DNA of 64,000 nt from Pseudochelatococcus lubricantis (lineage in GTDB: Bacteria > Pseudomonadota > Alphaproteobacteria > Rhizobiales > Beijerinckiaceae): assembly GCF_042432495.1 (NCBI RefSeq), contig NZ_JBHLXC010000002.1:248001-312000 (forward strand), written 5' to 3'. Positions 25,595-33,119 of the stretch are shown piece by piece. The stretch's first letter is position 1, and each line of letters begins with the position of its first letter. A program made the position numbers and the translations under genes. Below the pieces are notes generated by a model. It did not search any database, was not told the origin of the DNA, and saw only the letters and a list, made by a program, of their open reading frames with translations.

Positions 25595-26239
25595 TCAGCC
25601 GAAGCGGCGACCGGCCTCGGTGAAGGTGTACTCGTTGGCCGCGATGGTCTCGTCCACCACCTCGTCCGAGGAGAGGTAGTCGTATTCCCGCTCAAGCTGC
25701 CGGTAGAGCCAGCGGGCGAGATCGCGCAGCGCTTCCGTCACGACTTCCTCGGCATCTTCCGTCATGTCCTGCCAGGTCGGGCTATCGCGCTCGACCGAGA
25801 TCGCCATGCAGTATTCATGATAATAGTGCCCGCGATGGCTGGCCTCGGCGCGAAGCTGTTAGAAATTGCGGCGCTGGGTGGCCTGAAGGGCATCGGCGAT
25901 GCCGTGCAGGGTCGTATCCTGTGGCGCATATTCCCTGATCCGGCGCGTGGCTTCCTTCCGGTAGGAATAGAAGGTCTCGAAACAGGCGCCGTCGCCCTGG
26001 CTCCAGAACCCTCGAAACCAGATGCGGGGTTCCTGGCGGGTGCCGCCGCCCATGAGGCGGACGGCACGGGTCTTGAGGCGCAGTCCGAGGATTTCCGCGA
26101 TGCACTGGAAATCCTCATAGACTGCATCATACCAGTCGTAGTCGAAGCCACCTTCGCGATACCAGGCACGAGCCTTTTCCTTCGCGGCGTTCGAAAGCTC
26201 GTTGATCCGATAGACGGTGGTTTCGATGATCTCAGGCAT
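25595..26239 (-). pseudogene. Stability-system (antitoxin-like) ICE gene with premature stop
   Basis: Two stacked pieces share one frame. The first (26239-25862) begins MPEIIETTVYRINELSNAAK and contains WFRGFWSQGDGACFETFYSY; it ends ...LQATQRRNF at TAA 25859-25861. After the stop the same frame continues QLRAEASHRGHYYHEYC and then MAISVERDSPTWQDMTEDAE through ANEYTFTEAGRRFG. Intact homologues that I recall run through as NFYQL, so TAA replaces a Tyr codon. These proteins are annotated as antitoxins of a toxin-antitoxin stability system but have no proven activity. The start overlaps the upstream gene by 8 bases. Confidence 0.85.
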
Positions 26240-26648
26240 CGGGATCACATCCATCGAGAACCTGGGCGAGCCAGCCGTCGGTATAGGTCCATGCGACCGT
26301 CTCGCCGGTGGCGAGATCGAGGACATGCGCGCCGCCGCCGAAGCCGTCCAGGCGGGGCCGTGAACAGGTGTTGGCGTATTGGAAACCCCATAGTCCGGTC
26401 AGACCGAACGCGGCGGCGCAGCGTTTGACGAACTGGATGACATGTTCGGGATCGCCGGTGACGTCATCGCGCATCCAGAGCTGCGTGCCCCCATGTTCGG
26501 GCTGGATCGACAGCAGGAAGCCGTCCGAAGGCGGGTCCTCGGCGGCGTTCTCGTCAGACAACGCGTTGTAGAGATCGAGCGCGCGGGCGGCGTTTTCGGG
26601 GGTGCCCACATCGAGCAGGCAGGAGAAATGGGTGAAATAGTCGGCCAT
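26232..26648 (-). CDS. ICE hypothetical protein
   Basis: 138 residues, soluble and acidic: MADYFTHFSCLLDVGTPENA ... GFLLSIQPEHGGTQLWMRDD ... FGLTGLWGFQYANTCSRPRL. The family is known to me only as a conserved hypothetical of alphaproteobacterial ICEs and plasmids, always next to the stability-system-like gene. The start follows the recurrent leader (hairpin at 26671-26689, then TTTCAGGAGCC). Confidence 0.75.
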   Translation of the reverse strand: MADYFTHFSCLLDVGTPENAARALDLYNALSDENAAEDPPSDGFLLSIQPEHGGTQLWMRDDVTGDPEHVIQFVKRCAAAFGLTGLWGFQYANTCSRPRLDGFGGGAHVLDLATGETVAWTYTDGWLAQVLDGCDPDA

Positions 26649-26670
26649 GTCTGGCTCCTGAAACGAGAAA

Positions 26671-26689
26671 GCCCGGCGCGAGGCCGGGC
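26671..26689 (-). promoter_or_regulatory. Hairpin leader before ribosome site, copy 1
   Basis: GCCCGGC-CTCGC-GCCGGGC-type stem, then TTTCTCG and TTTCAGGAG, 8 bases or so before the start at 26648. The same order (hairpin, T-rich run, TTTCAGGAG, ATG) is found before three more ICE genes. Confidence 0.55.
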
Positions 26690-26716
26690 CGGATAGACGG
26701 GAGATGGGACGGGAGA

Positions 26717-26809
26717 TCAGGCGGCCTGCGGCAGCGCGAGCAACTCGGCCGCGACCTCGCGCCCGAAGGGATTGACCGGCCGGAAGCTGTCATGGCGAGA
26801 ATGGGTCAT
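26717..26809 (-). CDS. Small ICE protein of 30 residues
   Basis: MTHSRHDSFRPVNPFGREVA then AELLALPQAA and stop. Too short for a family call. Support comes from its position 13 bases after leader copy 2, with GGAG upstream, and from its place in the same-strand row of small genes. It could also be a leader peptide for the gene at 26648. Confidence 0.45.
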   Translation of the reverse strand: MTHSRHDSFRPVNPFGREVAAELLALPQAA

Positions 26810-26822
26810 CGGGATCACTCCA

Positions 26823-26865
26823 TGACGGGCGCCGGGAGCCTCTCTCTCCGGCAACCAACCCGTCA
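26823..26865 (-). promoter_or_regulatory. Structured leader (GACGGG/GAGAGAGAG type), copy 2
   Basis: Outer stem TGACGGG/CCCGTCA encloses TTGGTT and a hairpin GCCGGAGAGAGAGGCTCCCGGC-like. The 3' arm ends 13 bases before the start at 26809, with GGAGT in between. Copy 3, before parB, has the same sequence blocks and the same 13-base spacing. Confidence 0.6.
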
Positions 26866-27008
26866 CGGAAATCCGGCCCGTACTCTCACTCTCCATTGTT
26901 GGGGCTTGGTCCCCGGCGCGATTTCCGGCGATGGGCGGCCATCGCAGGCCGGAAGGCCCGGCCGCGTCCTGCGCGATCCGGGCTGTTGGGGTGAGGCGCT
27001 TTTGCGCC

Positions 27009-27173
27009 TCAGCCGAAAGGATCGAGTTCCAGCTTCACCATTTCCTCGTCGCCGTCGAACTCGGCGGCGGGCATCGCGCCATGGGTGCCGTCCCCGGCCT
27101 GGAACACGACGATCGTAACCATCAGCGTGGTAACGAGGCTGGCGGCGTAGGCGGTGGCATCTGCATAGGACAT
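27009..27173 (-). CDS. Small single-TM ICE protein
   Basis: 54 residues, MSYADATAYAASLVTTLMVT with a central hydrophobic stretch (about residues 9-25, AASLVTTLMVTIVVFQA) and an acidic tail (EFDGDEEMVKLELDPFG). A hairpin with the loop ATGGT (27198-27216) and ACAGGAG precede the start, as for ssb. Function unknown. Confidence 0.6.
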   Translation of the reverse strand: MSYADATAYAASLVTTLMVTIVVFQAGDGTHGAMPAAEFDGDEEMVKLELDPFG

Positions 27174-27209
27174 GGGTTCCGGCTCCTGTCTTTGGAGGCG
27201 GGGGACCAT

Positions 27210-27591
27210 CCCCCGCGCGACAGGCGCCCGAAGTGTCTGACCGGATTTGCAATCACCCTCGCGCGTTCGGGCAAGCCCGAATCCGCGAGGGCGGCACGCT
27301 CGCGTAAGCCGACCCCTTGCGGGTTGATTGATAAGAAGACGGATTGGACCAAGGTTTGCGAATGGAAGCGGGGGTGGTGTTTCGCATCTGACATGTGCCG
27401 GATAGCCGACGCAGATGCTTTCGCCGCGCCAGCCTCATCGCCATGCGGCCATCAGGGTCGTATTCCTTCAGGCCGGGGATGGACCCCCATGCCCCGCGAT
27501 GTCGGTGGAAGGTGACGGGGTGAAGCTGGAATCTGAGCCGTCGGGGCCGTTGTTGTGACCATGACGGCTTTCGCAGGGTGCTGTCGGGCCT
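27210..27591. other. Intergenic region with strong hairpin
   Basis: No supported gene in about 380 bases. The stem CCTCGCG..TTCGGG-CAA-CCCGAA..CGCGAGG at 27257-27290 is nearly perfect over 15 pairs. Open frames here are Arg-rich and not credible. Confidence 0.45.
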
Positions 27592-27888
27592 TCAGTCCCA
27601 GAGCCCATCAGCGATCTCGCGTGCGATCATGGACCTTGCTTTCATCATCACCCCGTCGCCGGAGGTGTCGATATGGCCATAAAAGCGGGTCCGGGCGCCC
27701 TGCGTGGTCCAATCGGCATAGCGGCAATATTCGCAGGCATCGAGCCGAAAGGCGCGCATGTCCTCGGCCCAATGGGGCTTCGGTTCGACGATCACGGTGA
27801 TGCCTTCGCGTGTTTCCTGCCAGGGAAGAGACCGCTCCGGAGGAGAATTGCGGCGATCATCGGCAAAGATTTCATCGACGGTGATCAT
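27592..27888 (-). CDS. ICE hypothetical protein
   Basis: 98 residues: MITVDEIFADDRRNSPPERS ... DACEYCRYADWTTQGARTRF ... MIAREIADGLWD. One CxxC pair (CEYC) could bind a metal, but there is no second pair. It overlaps the DUF6117 gene by 4 bases and belongs to the same row of small genes. Family not recognised. Confidence 0.7.
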   Translation of the reverse strand: MITVDEIFADDRRNSPPERSLPWQETREGITVIVEPKPHWAEDMRAFRLDACEYCRYADWTTQGARTRFYGHIDTSGDGVMMKARSMIAREIADGLWD

Positions 27889-28154
27889 GCCGTGCTCCTG
27901 CTATCCGAGTTCTCGATGAAGCCCGCCGGATCATTTGGGTCCGGCGGCAGATAGGCGTCGTAGGGATTGCCGTCGGCGAGGTGGCCGAACGGCGTCATGA
28001 CGATATCGCCGTCGTCTGCGCGTCCGACGGCGCACAGGACATAGCGGGTCTCGCGCGTGGCGGCGTCGAGGCATTCCATGAGGGCGAGATTGCCATCGTC
28101 GGCGGCGCGCAGCAGCGTGTGGAAGTTGGTGCGGACGGGATCGGGAATAGCCAT
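27885..28154 (-). CDS. DUF6117 family protein
   Basis: 89 residues: MAIPDPVRTNFHTLLRAADD, LALMECLDAATRETRYVLCA, MTPFGHLADGNPYDAYLPPD. This matches the conserved ICE/plasmid family DUF6117, of unknown function. The start at 28154 follows the repeated leader (hairpin 28178-28196, TTTCAGGAG, then ATG). Confidence 0.8.
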   Translation of the reverse strand: MAIPDPVRTNFHTLLRAADDGNLALMECLDAATRETRYVLCAVGRADDGDIVMTPFGHLADGNPYDAYLPPDPNDPAGFIENSDSRSTA

Positions 28155-28177
28155 GATGTTCTCCTGAAAGAAAAGAA

Positions 28178-28196
28178 GCCCGGTGCGAGACCGGGC
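28178..28196 (-). promoter_or_regulatory. Hairpin leader before ribosome site, copy 2
   Basis: GCCCGGT-CTCGC-ACCGGGC, then TTCTTTTC and TTTCAGGAG upstream of the start at 28154. Confidence 0.55.
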
Positions 28197-28224
28197 GAAG
28201 ACGAGGTAAAAGGAAGAAGGCAAG

Positions 28225-28545
28225 CTAGAGATCGCCGGACGGTATTGGAGCGTCGGCATCGGGAGGGCAGATTTCGACGTCGCACATCACCGTCGAGAAA
28301 AATTCGTCGCCGCGCTCGAGCATGCGCTCGAAATATTTCTCGCCGATTTCATCGTCCGGTGGGGGATCGTCATCGTAGGCATTGCTCCACCATTCCTTGG
28401 CAATGCCTGTGCGCCAGTCCATTGCTTGGTCTTGGTCGAGAAAAACACGGACATCAGTGCCATGGGGGTGCTCATAGATAGCAACATGAACAGGCCGCAG
28501 GCTGTGTTGGTCGCGTGCGGGTTTGGTATTGGACGGCATGGTCAT
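28225..28545 (-). CDS. ICE hypothetical protein
   Basis: 106 residues: HSLRPVHVAIYEHPHGTDVR, VFLDQDQAMDWRTGIAKEWW, a DDDPPPDDEIGEKYFERM acidic stretch. No recognised domain. The start follows leader copy 3. Its composition is acidic like the other small ICE proteins here. Confidence 0.7.
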   Translation of the reverse strand: MTMPSNTKPARDQHSLRPVHVAIYEHPHGTDVRVFLDQDQAMDWRTGIAKEWWSNAYDDDPPPDDEIGEKYFERMLERGDEFFSTVMCDVEICPPDADAPIPSGDL

Positions 28546-28572
28546 ACCCTGGCTCCTGAAATGAAAACGGCC

Positions 28573-28590
28573 CGCCGTCCTTCGACGGCG
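28573..28590 (-). promoter_or_regulatory. Hairpin leader before ribosome site, copy 3
   Basis: CGCCGTC-GAAG-GACGGCG on the minus strand, then GGCCGTTTTCA and TTTCAGGAGCC upstream of the start at 28545. The stem sequence differs from the other copies, but the T-rich run and TTTCAGGAG are kept. Confidence 0.55.
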
Positions 28591-28617
28591 AGCCAGGTGA
28601 AGCGGAATGAGCTAAGG

Positions 28618-29094
28618 TCAGGCGGCAGTGCGGCCTTCGACGACATCTGCGCCAACCTCGTCGGCCGTAACCTCTTCCAGGCAGGCACGGCTGTATCTGC
28701 CCTTCGCCAGCCAGAGTTCGGCGGCGTCGCGATTTTCGGCGAGGTGAAGCAGCTCGACGTTCTCGCCAATATCCTGCACGACACGGACCTGGCCGATCCT
28801 GGGACGCTCGATCACACGGAACGTCAGATCGCTGTCGATGCTGTAGGTCCGCATGATCGTGACGAGGATGATGCCGCCTTCTCCGAAGTCGCCTTCATGC
28901 AGCGTGAAATACGGCGGGCTCGTGTAGGTGGGGCGTTCGCGGGCGGGTTCCTTGCGCACGAGCCGGCCGACGCCATTGCGTGATTTCCATGCGGCGAGCT
29001 TCTTGGTGAAGCGCGTGGGCGGTTTCGGCTGATTGTCGCTGTAGGACACAAGCGAGCCGAGTGGTGCGATGTCGAAGATGAGGGAAGCGGACAT
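28618..29094 (-). CDS. ICE hypothetical protein
   Basis: 158 residues: MSASLIFDIAPLGSLVSYSD, RFTKKLAAWKSRNGVGRLVR, YFTLHEGDFGEGGIILVTIM, VIERPRIGQVRVVQDIGENV. I recognise it only as a conserved protein of related ICEs. A run of beta-rich segments suggests a compact fold. The start at 29094 follows leader copy 4 (hairpin 29122-29140). Confidence 0.72.
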   Translation of the reverse strand: MSASLIFDIAPLGSLVSYSDNQPKPPTRFTKKLAAWKSRNGVGRLVRKEPARERPTYTSPPYFTLHEGDFGEGGIILVTIMRTYSIDSDLTFRVIERPRIGQVRVVQDIGENVELLHLAENRDAAELWLAKGRYSRACLEEVTADEVGADVVEGRTAA

Positions 29095-29121
29095 GAAACT
29101 GCTCTCCTGAAACGAAAAACG

Positions 29122-29140
29122 GCCCGGCGGGATGCCGGGC
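29122..29140 (-). promoter_or_regulatory. Hairpin leader before ribosome site, copy 4
   Basis: GCCCGGC-ATCCC-GCCGGGC followed by CGTTTTTCG and TTTCAGGAG, then the start at 29094. This copy looks most like an intrinsic terminator directly ahead of a ribosome site. Confidence 0.6.
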
Positions 29141-29196
29141 CTTGTGGTGGAAGGGTGAAAAAGGCGGGGCAACCGAAGCCGCCTCACCAGCGTGCG

Positions 29197-31335
29197 TCAT
29201 TCGGCGGCGACGAGAGCCGCCGAATCGTCTGCGTCCTCGCCGTCGCTGGCGAGGAAATCAGGCAATGCCATGCTCTCTTCGTCCGCCCCGGCCGATGTGT
29301 CGGCAGCCGACTCCTCGATGTGAAGGCGCAGCGGCTCCGGCAACCAGCCGGTGTGGGCCAGGAGGCGTTCGGCCTCCCGCGCCATGGCGTCTTTCTTCAG
29401 GTGGTCGATCAGGCGCACCTTGTCCTCGCCAAGCGCTTCATGGACCGCTTCGAGGATGCGGGGCTTGGTGACGCGGCCGAGATAGTTAACGACAGTCGGC
29501 CGGAAACCTGCGTCGGCCATGTCGAGGCCGGTGGCACGGGCAAGGCGGTCGGCTTCTACCATGCGTGTCCGCAGGCCCTGTTCAGAAACGCCGGTGGCGC
29601 TGTAAGGATTCGGCCGCTCATAGAGCGCATTGATTCCGAACGAGACGCAATGGGCCAGCAGCGCCAGACGGCTGGTCTCGTCGAGCGCGTCGAGCCAGTC
29701 CCACAGCGCATCGTCGTCGGCCGGCAGGTCGGCCTTCCAGTCCACATGTCGTTGACCCACCGACTTCGCGTAGGGGCTGTCCTTGAGGTCGATGCCTTGT
29801 TCGCGGAAATGCACCTCACGCACTAAAACCTGCACAGCCGAACCGCTGGTGGACCGATTGAAGGTGTCACGGACCAGCCGGTGCAGCAGCGCGGTCATGG
29901 CGATGTGCGGATTGGCAGCCACGGCGTCGCTCAGCGCAACGGTGCGGTGCGCGGTCAGCTCGGACACGAGCCTTTCAGGGAGAGGCTTGATCGTGTCCTC
30001 ATCCTCTTCGGGCTCGGCCGGCTGACCGCCGATGGTGATGACGGTACGTTGTGCATCCGGTGCGGCCGCACCATCCGCATCACCGTCCGCGCCTACCTCC
30101 GGCGTTCCGCCTTCGACGGACGCAGCCGGCTCGTCCTCCGGCCGCACCCAGCCGCGATCGACCACAAGCGCGCCGTCCTCGTCGAAGCTGACGAAAACGC
30201 CGGCGGTGGCGATCTCGGCGGGATCGTAGATGGCCGGGCGGCGCTCGAAGGCTTCGAGCTGCTTTTCGATTTCGCCGAGACGGTGGTCGATCTCCTCCGG
30301 CAGCTCGTCGCCTCCATGTTCGGCTTCAATCCGGTCATATTCGTCGCGGAGTGCCTGGCGGGCGATCCGCTCTTCCTCGGTCAGATCAGCGAAAGTGCCG
30401 GTGATGGCACGCAGTCCGTAGTCATGGTTGTAGGGAAGCTCGAGGTCGACCGCGACCCACTTCCATCCCTCGGTGGCCACTTCATCGGCGGTGGCCTTCA
30501 GTTTCTCGGCGACCAGACGGTCGAGGAGCGGCACGTCGTCGAGCCAGCCGTCTTCCTCATCGTCGAAGAGGTAACGCGGCAGCACCGGGCCGCCCGCCGC
30601 CATATAGGCATCGAGGCCGACGAAGAGCGCCCGCTTGTCAGAAGCAGGAACGCTGGTTTCCGTCAGCATCTGCCGGATGCGCCAGGGCTCGCGATAATAG
30701 GACTGCCTGATGGCATCCCAGACCTGTTCCTGGCGGGCGTGATCAGGGTGCGCGGTGAACGCCTCCAGCGTCGCCAGTGTCATGCCATCCTGGGCATAGA
30801 CCTCGTGCAGCTTGGGGGAGGCCTTGGCGAGTGCGAGGCGCTGATCGACATAGCGCTGGGTGGTGAAGTAGGCGCTGGCGACTTCTTCGGTGGTCATGCC
30901 GCCATCGACCATGCGCTTGAACGCCTTGAACTGGTCGAGCGGATGGAGCGCGAGCCGGAACGTGTTCTCGGCCAGCGAGTCATTGATGGCGGTGGTCTTT
31001 GCATTAGCCTTCTTGACGATGCAGGGGACAAGGCCATCGGCCGGGAATCGCCCGGCCTCGACCAGCCGCGCGATCGACCTGTAGCGGCGACCGCCGGCCG
31101 GGGTCTCAAAATCGCCGGTCTCGTTACCATCACCGTCGAGGATGGCGCGGACATTGAGGCCCTGCACGAGGTCCTCGCGACGATTGATGTCCTGGGTGAG
31201 TTCGTCCAGACCGGCCTCGACGTTCGTCTCGCGAACGTTGGCTTCCGACAGCCGGATGCGGTTGAACGGAATGTCGCGCGCCCGCGAGAAGACGATGATC
31301 GCAGGGGCGGACTTCTTCTTGGCAGCTCTTGCCAT
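29197..31335 (-). CDS. parB: Large ParB/RepB/Spo0J-type protein
   Basis: 712 residues. The N-terminal ParB nuclease-like domain has IPFNRIRLSEANVRETNVEA, GLDELTQDI and the box ETPAGGRRYRSIARLVEAGR. The HTH follows in AENTFRLALHPLDQFKAFKR and TTEEVASAYFTTQRYVDQRL. The remaining 450 residues are acidic and unique to ICE/plasmid versions (usual chromosomal ParB is about 300). Likely role: partition or DNA binding of the ICE; it is far from parA, and may do something else. Expression is probably controlled by leader copy 3. Confidence 0.9.
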   Translation of the reverse strand: MARAAKKKSAPAIIVFSRARDIPFNRIRLSEANVRETNVEAGLDELTQDINRREDLVQGLNVRAILDGDGNETGDFETPAGGRRYRSIARLVEAGRFPADGLVPCIVKKANAKTTAINDSLAENTFRLALHPLDQFKAFKRMVDGGMTTEEVASAYFTTQRYVDQRLALAKASPKLHEVYAQDGMTLATLEAFTAHPDHARQEQVWDAIRQSYYREPWRIRQMLTETSVPASDKRALFVGLDAYMAAGGPVLPRYLFDDEEDGWLDDVPLLDRLVAEKLKATADEVATEGWKWVAVDLELPYNHDYGLRAITGTFADLTEEERIARQALRDEYDRIEAEHGGDELPEEIDHRLGEIEKQLEAFERRPAIYDPAEIATAGVFVSFDEDGALVVDRGWVRPEDEPAASVEGGTPEVGADGDADGAAAPDAQRTVITIGGQPAEPEEDEDTIKPLPERLVSELTAHRTVALSDAVAANPHIAMTALLHRLVRDTFNRSTSGSAVQVLVREVHFREQGIDLKDSPYAKSVGQRHVDWKADLPADDDALWDWLDALDETSRLALLAHCVSFGINALYERPNPYSATGVSEQGLRTRMVEADRLARATGLDMADAGFRPTVVNYLGRVTKPRILEAVHEALGEDKVRLIDHLKKDAMAREAERLLAHTGWLPEPLRLHIEESAADTSAGADEESMALPDFLASDGEDADDSAALVAAE

Positions 31336-31348
31336 GATGGGTTACTCC

Positions 31349-31394
31349 ATGACGAGCAGCCGAGAACCTCTCTCTCGACTTACCAACCCGTCAT
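31349..31394 (-). promoter_or_regulatory. Structured leader (GACGGG/GAGAGAGAG type), copy 3
   Basis: ATGACGGG pairs with CTCGTCAT around GTTGGTAAGT and the hairpin CGAGA-GAGAGGT-TCTCG. The 3' arm ends 13 bases before the parB start, with GGAGT between. Sequence blocks and spacing match copy 2. Confidence 0.6.
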
Positions 31395-31444
31395 GAAATC
31401 CCCAGCCCCTCTCTCCCTCTAAAGCGCGACCGACAGGCTCGGCG

Positions 31445-31639
31445 TTACCAGTCGGAGTGCTGCGGGCGCTCCTCGTTGACGCCGTATTTCCGGCGCAGCA
31501 CCTCGATCGCCGCTTCCTGCCGTTCGATCCGGCTCCGCAGCCGGTCGAGGTCGGCTTCTGACACCAGTAGCAGATCGTCGAGGATGGTCGCCGAGCAGGC
31601 GAGGATCAGCAGGAGTTTTGACTTGGGCGCATCGCTCAT
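31445..31639 (-). CDS. Small ICE protein with helical C-terminus
   Basis: 64 residues: MSDAPKSKLLLILACSATIL, DDLLLVSEADLDRLRSRIER, then QEAAIEVLRRKYGV. The first part is hydrophobic, the second a probable coiled coil. The start overlaps the stop of the upstream frame as ATGA. Function unknown. Confidence 0.65.
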   Translation of the reverse strand: MSDAPKSKLLLILACSATILDDLLLVSEADLDRLRSRIERQEAAIEVLRRKYGVNEERPQHSDW

Positions 31640-31797
31640 GACTGCGCCCTCCCGGTCATCGCTGCGGAGACGATGCGCTGGACCTTGACGGGTCGCGTAT
31701 CGGCCGCCTGTGGCAAGCCTGTGCTCCACGCCTCGACAGGTCCGGGTCGGCTACGGTCGCGGGCGAGAAGGGCATCTCTTGCCGCTGCACTAGTCAC
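31636..31797 (-). pseudogene. 3' remnant of an ICE gene cut by the mer-type insertion
   Basis: The frame reads SLVTSAAARDALLARDRSRP then VEAWSTGLPQAADTRPVKVQ and ends IVSAAMTGRAQS, overlapping the next gene by ATGA. It stays open upstream into the mer-type gene in another frame but has no convincing start. It is probably the tail of a gene whose front was lost when the mer cluster entered. Family not recognised. Confidence 0.45.
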
Positions 31798-32078
31798 GAG
31801 CGACCAGTCTGGCGCTGGACGCCCGGCCTGATCTCGACGGCCGCAGCATCACCAGCGCAGCAGGTCGGCGCGCCGCCTCCAGCCTGAATCGGCGGGCACG
31901 GCACACTGCCATAGGAACAGAACACGCAACAGTCCCCGGACTTCGGCTTCAAAAGTGCGCCGCACGCCTTGCAGTCATAGAAGTACTGACAAGCTTCTGT
32001 CGGCATGGTCTCGGTCGCGCGATGACCGCAGTTCGGACATATGATCGTGGATTCCAGAACGAGAGTTGTGTCAGGCAT
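31794..32078 (-). CDS. GDCCVxC-domain mercury-associated protein
   Basis: 94 residues. CPNCGHRATETMPTEACQYF and YDCKACGALLKPKSGDCCVF, then CSYGSVPCPP, give the GDCCVxC signature of small Cys-rich (seleno)protein-like partners of mercury transporters. The start is set at MPDTTLVL (32078), overlapping merT by 8 bases. The C-terminal VEIRPGVQRQTGRS probably comes from read-through across the insertion junction. Confidence 0.8.
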   Translation of the reverse strand: MPDTTLVLESTIICPNCGHRATETMPTEACQYFYDCKACGALLKPKSGDCCVFCSYGSVPCPPIQAGGGAPTCCAGDAAAVEIRPGVQRQTGRS

Positions 32079-32382
32079 AGACGTATCCTGCCCAGAGCAG
32101 ACCGGCTCCAATCAAAAGCCCAACTAAAGTCAGCACGCGAACAGCGGGCGGCGTGCAGGTGTCGTTCGGCCCGCAGATCGATGCGGCCCGCTGCTCACGC
32201 CACAACAGCGCCACGCCACCGAGCCAAGCTGTGCTCTCGCCGATCGTCGTCAGGAGCAGTGGGAGCGCGCAGCACGATGCGACGCCAAAGGCGGCAGCCA
32301 AGGCCCCGAAGTTGACCCGCTCGGCCCCCGACCCGCTTGGGGGCTGTCGAGCCGCCGCCATTTTCTCGATCGCATCGGACAT
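32071..32382 (-). CDS. MerT-like mercuric ion transporter, shortened
   Basis: 103 residues. The first membrane segment carries the metal-binding pair in GVASCCALPLLLTTIGESTA. After WLGGVALL the sequence jumps to WREQRAASICGPNDTCTPPA, then a last membrane segment LTLVGLLIGAGLLWAGYVYA. Family members are about 25 residues longer and have a middle membrane segment, so an in-frame deletion between the GGVALL/LLW-like repeats is likely. Transport activity is doubtful. Confidence 0.75.
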   Translation of the reverse strand: MSDAIEKMAAARQPPSGSGAERVNFGALAAAFGVASCCALPLLLTTIGESTAWLGGVALLWREQRAASICGPNDTCTPPAVRVLTLVGLLIGAGLLWAGYVYA

Positions 32383-32411
32383 AGGACACTCCTTGAAATC
32401 AGGATGGAGTG

Positions 32412-32442
32412 ACCTTACCGTCTGTAGTCGCTACAGATTCAA
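32412..32442 (-). promoter_or_regulatory. MerR-type promoter/operator
   Basis: On the minus strand TTGAAT (-35) and TAAGGT (-10) are separated by 19 bases that contain the palindrome CTGTAG-CGA-CTACAG. The over-long spacer is the hallmark of MerR-activated promoters. It lies between merR and merT-like genes and would serve the minus-strand genes. Confidence 0.85.
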
Positions 32443-32465
32443 GCCCTAATTTCAGGGAGCTGGAT

Positions 32466-32897
32466 ATGGCCGAACACACCATCCCCATCGGTGAACTTTC
32501 GCGGCGAACCGGCTGCAACATCGAGACGATCCGCTACTACGAACGCATCGGCTTGATGCCAGAACCGCTGCGGCGTGGACGCTATCGCAGCTATGGACCT
32601 GAGGACGTTGGCAGGCTGGCGTTCGTGCTACGCGCACGGGAGCTCGGCTTCACGCTCGACGAGGTGCGGACACTGCTTGGCCTGGCCGCCAGCGGACAAG
32701 CGTCGTGCGCTGTAGCTCGCGATCTTGCTGAAGTACATCTGAAGGACGTCCGGACGCGAATAGCCGATCTAAGGCGCATGGAACGCGTTCTGGCCGAAAC
32801 AGTGCGTGCGTGCGACGCTGGCGATGACGCCTGCTGTCCGCTTATCGCGACGCTCTCCAGGCCAATCACGCTCCGACGGTCGCTCCTTGGACCTTGA
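32466..32897 (+). CDS. merR: MerR-family metal-responsive regulator
   Basis: 143 residues from MAEHTIPIGELSRRTG. HTH motif IGELSRRTGCNIETIRYYER, then GRYRSYGPEDVGRLAFVLRA. Cysteines at SGQASCAVARDL, ETVRACDAG and DACCPL match the Hg(II)-binding triad of MerR. It is divergent from the merT-like gene over a 19-base-spaced promoter. No merA reductase is present, so the cluster may serve mercury uptake or sensing only, or be a remnant. Confidence 0.85.
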   Translation: MAEHTIPIGELSRRTGCNIETIRYYERIGLMPEPLRRGRYRSYGPEDVGRLAFVLRARELGFTLDEVRTLLGLAASGQASCAVARDLAEVHLKDVRTRIADLRRMERVLAETVRACDAGDDACCPLIATLSRPITLRRSLLGP

Positions 32898-33119
32898 CAG
32901 GGAACTCCCCATACAAGGCTTTCCCCCGCCGTAAATACGCAAAAGCGTAGAAACAACAGTCTGGAATTAAGCCTCGAAACGGATCAAAGCGGTCCCGTTG
33001 AAAACGCTCTTGCGGCTCTGCCCTCCGGTCTCGGCGTGCAACCCCATCGAAGCATCATGCGCTGAATTGTATAGGCGCAAAGCCGTGGCTGAGGGTTTCA
33101 GGAAATGGAGAAAGCCACC

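Noticed and set aside
28911..29051. CRISPR-like or tandem repeats among the small ICE genes
   Set aside because: Only the leader motifs recur; there are no regularly spaced repeats with unique spacers anywhere in the window.
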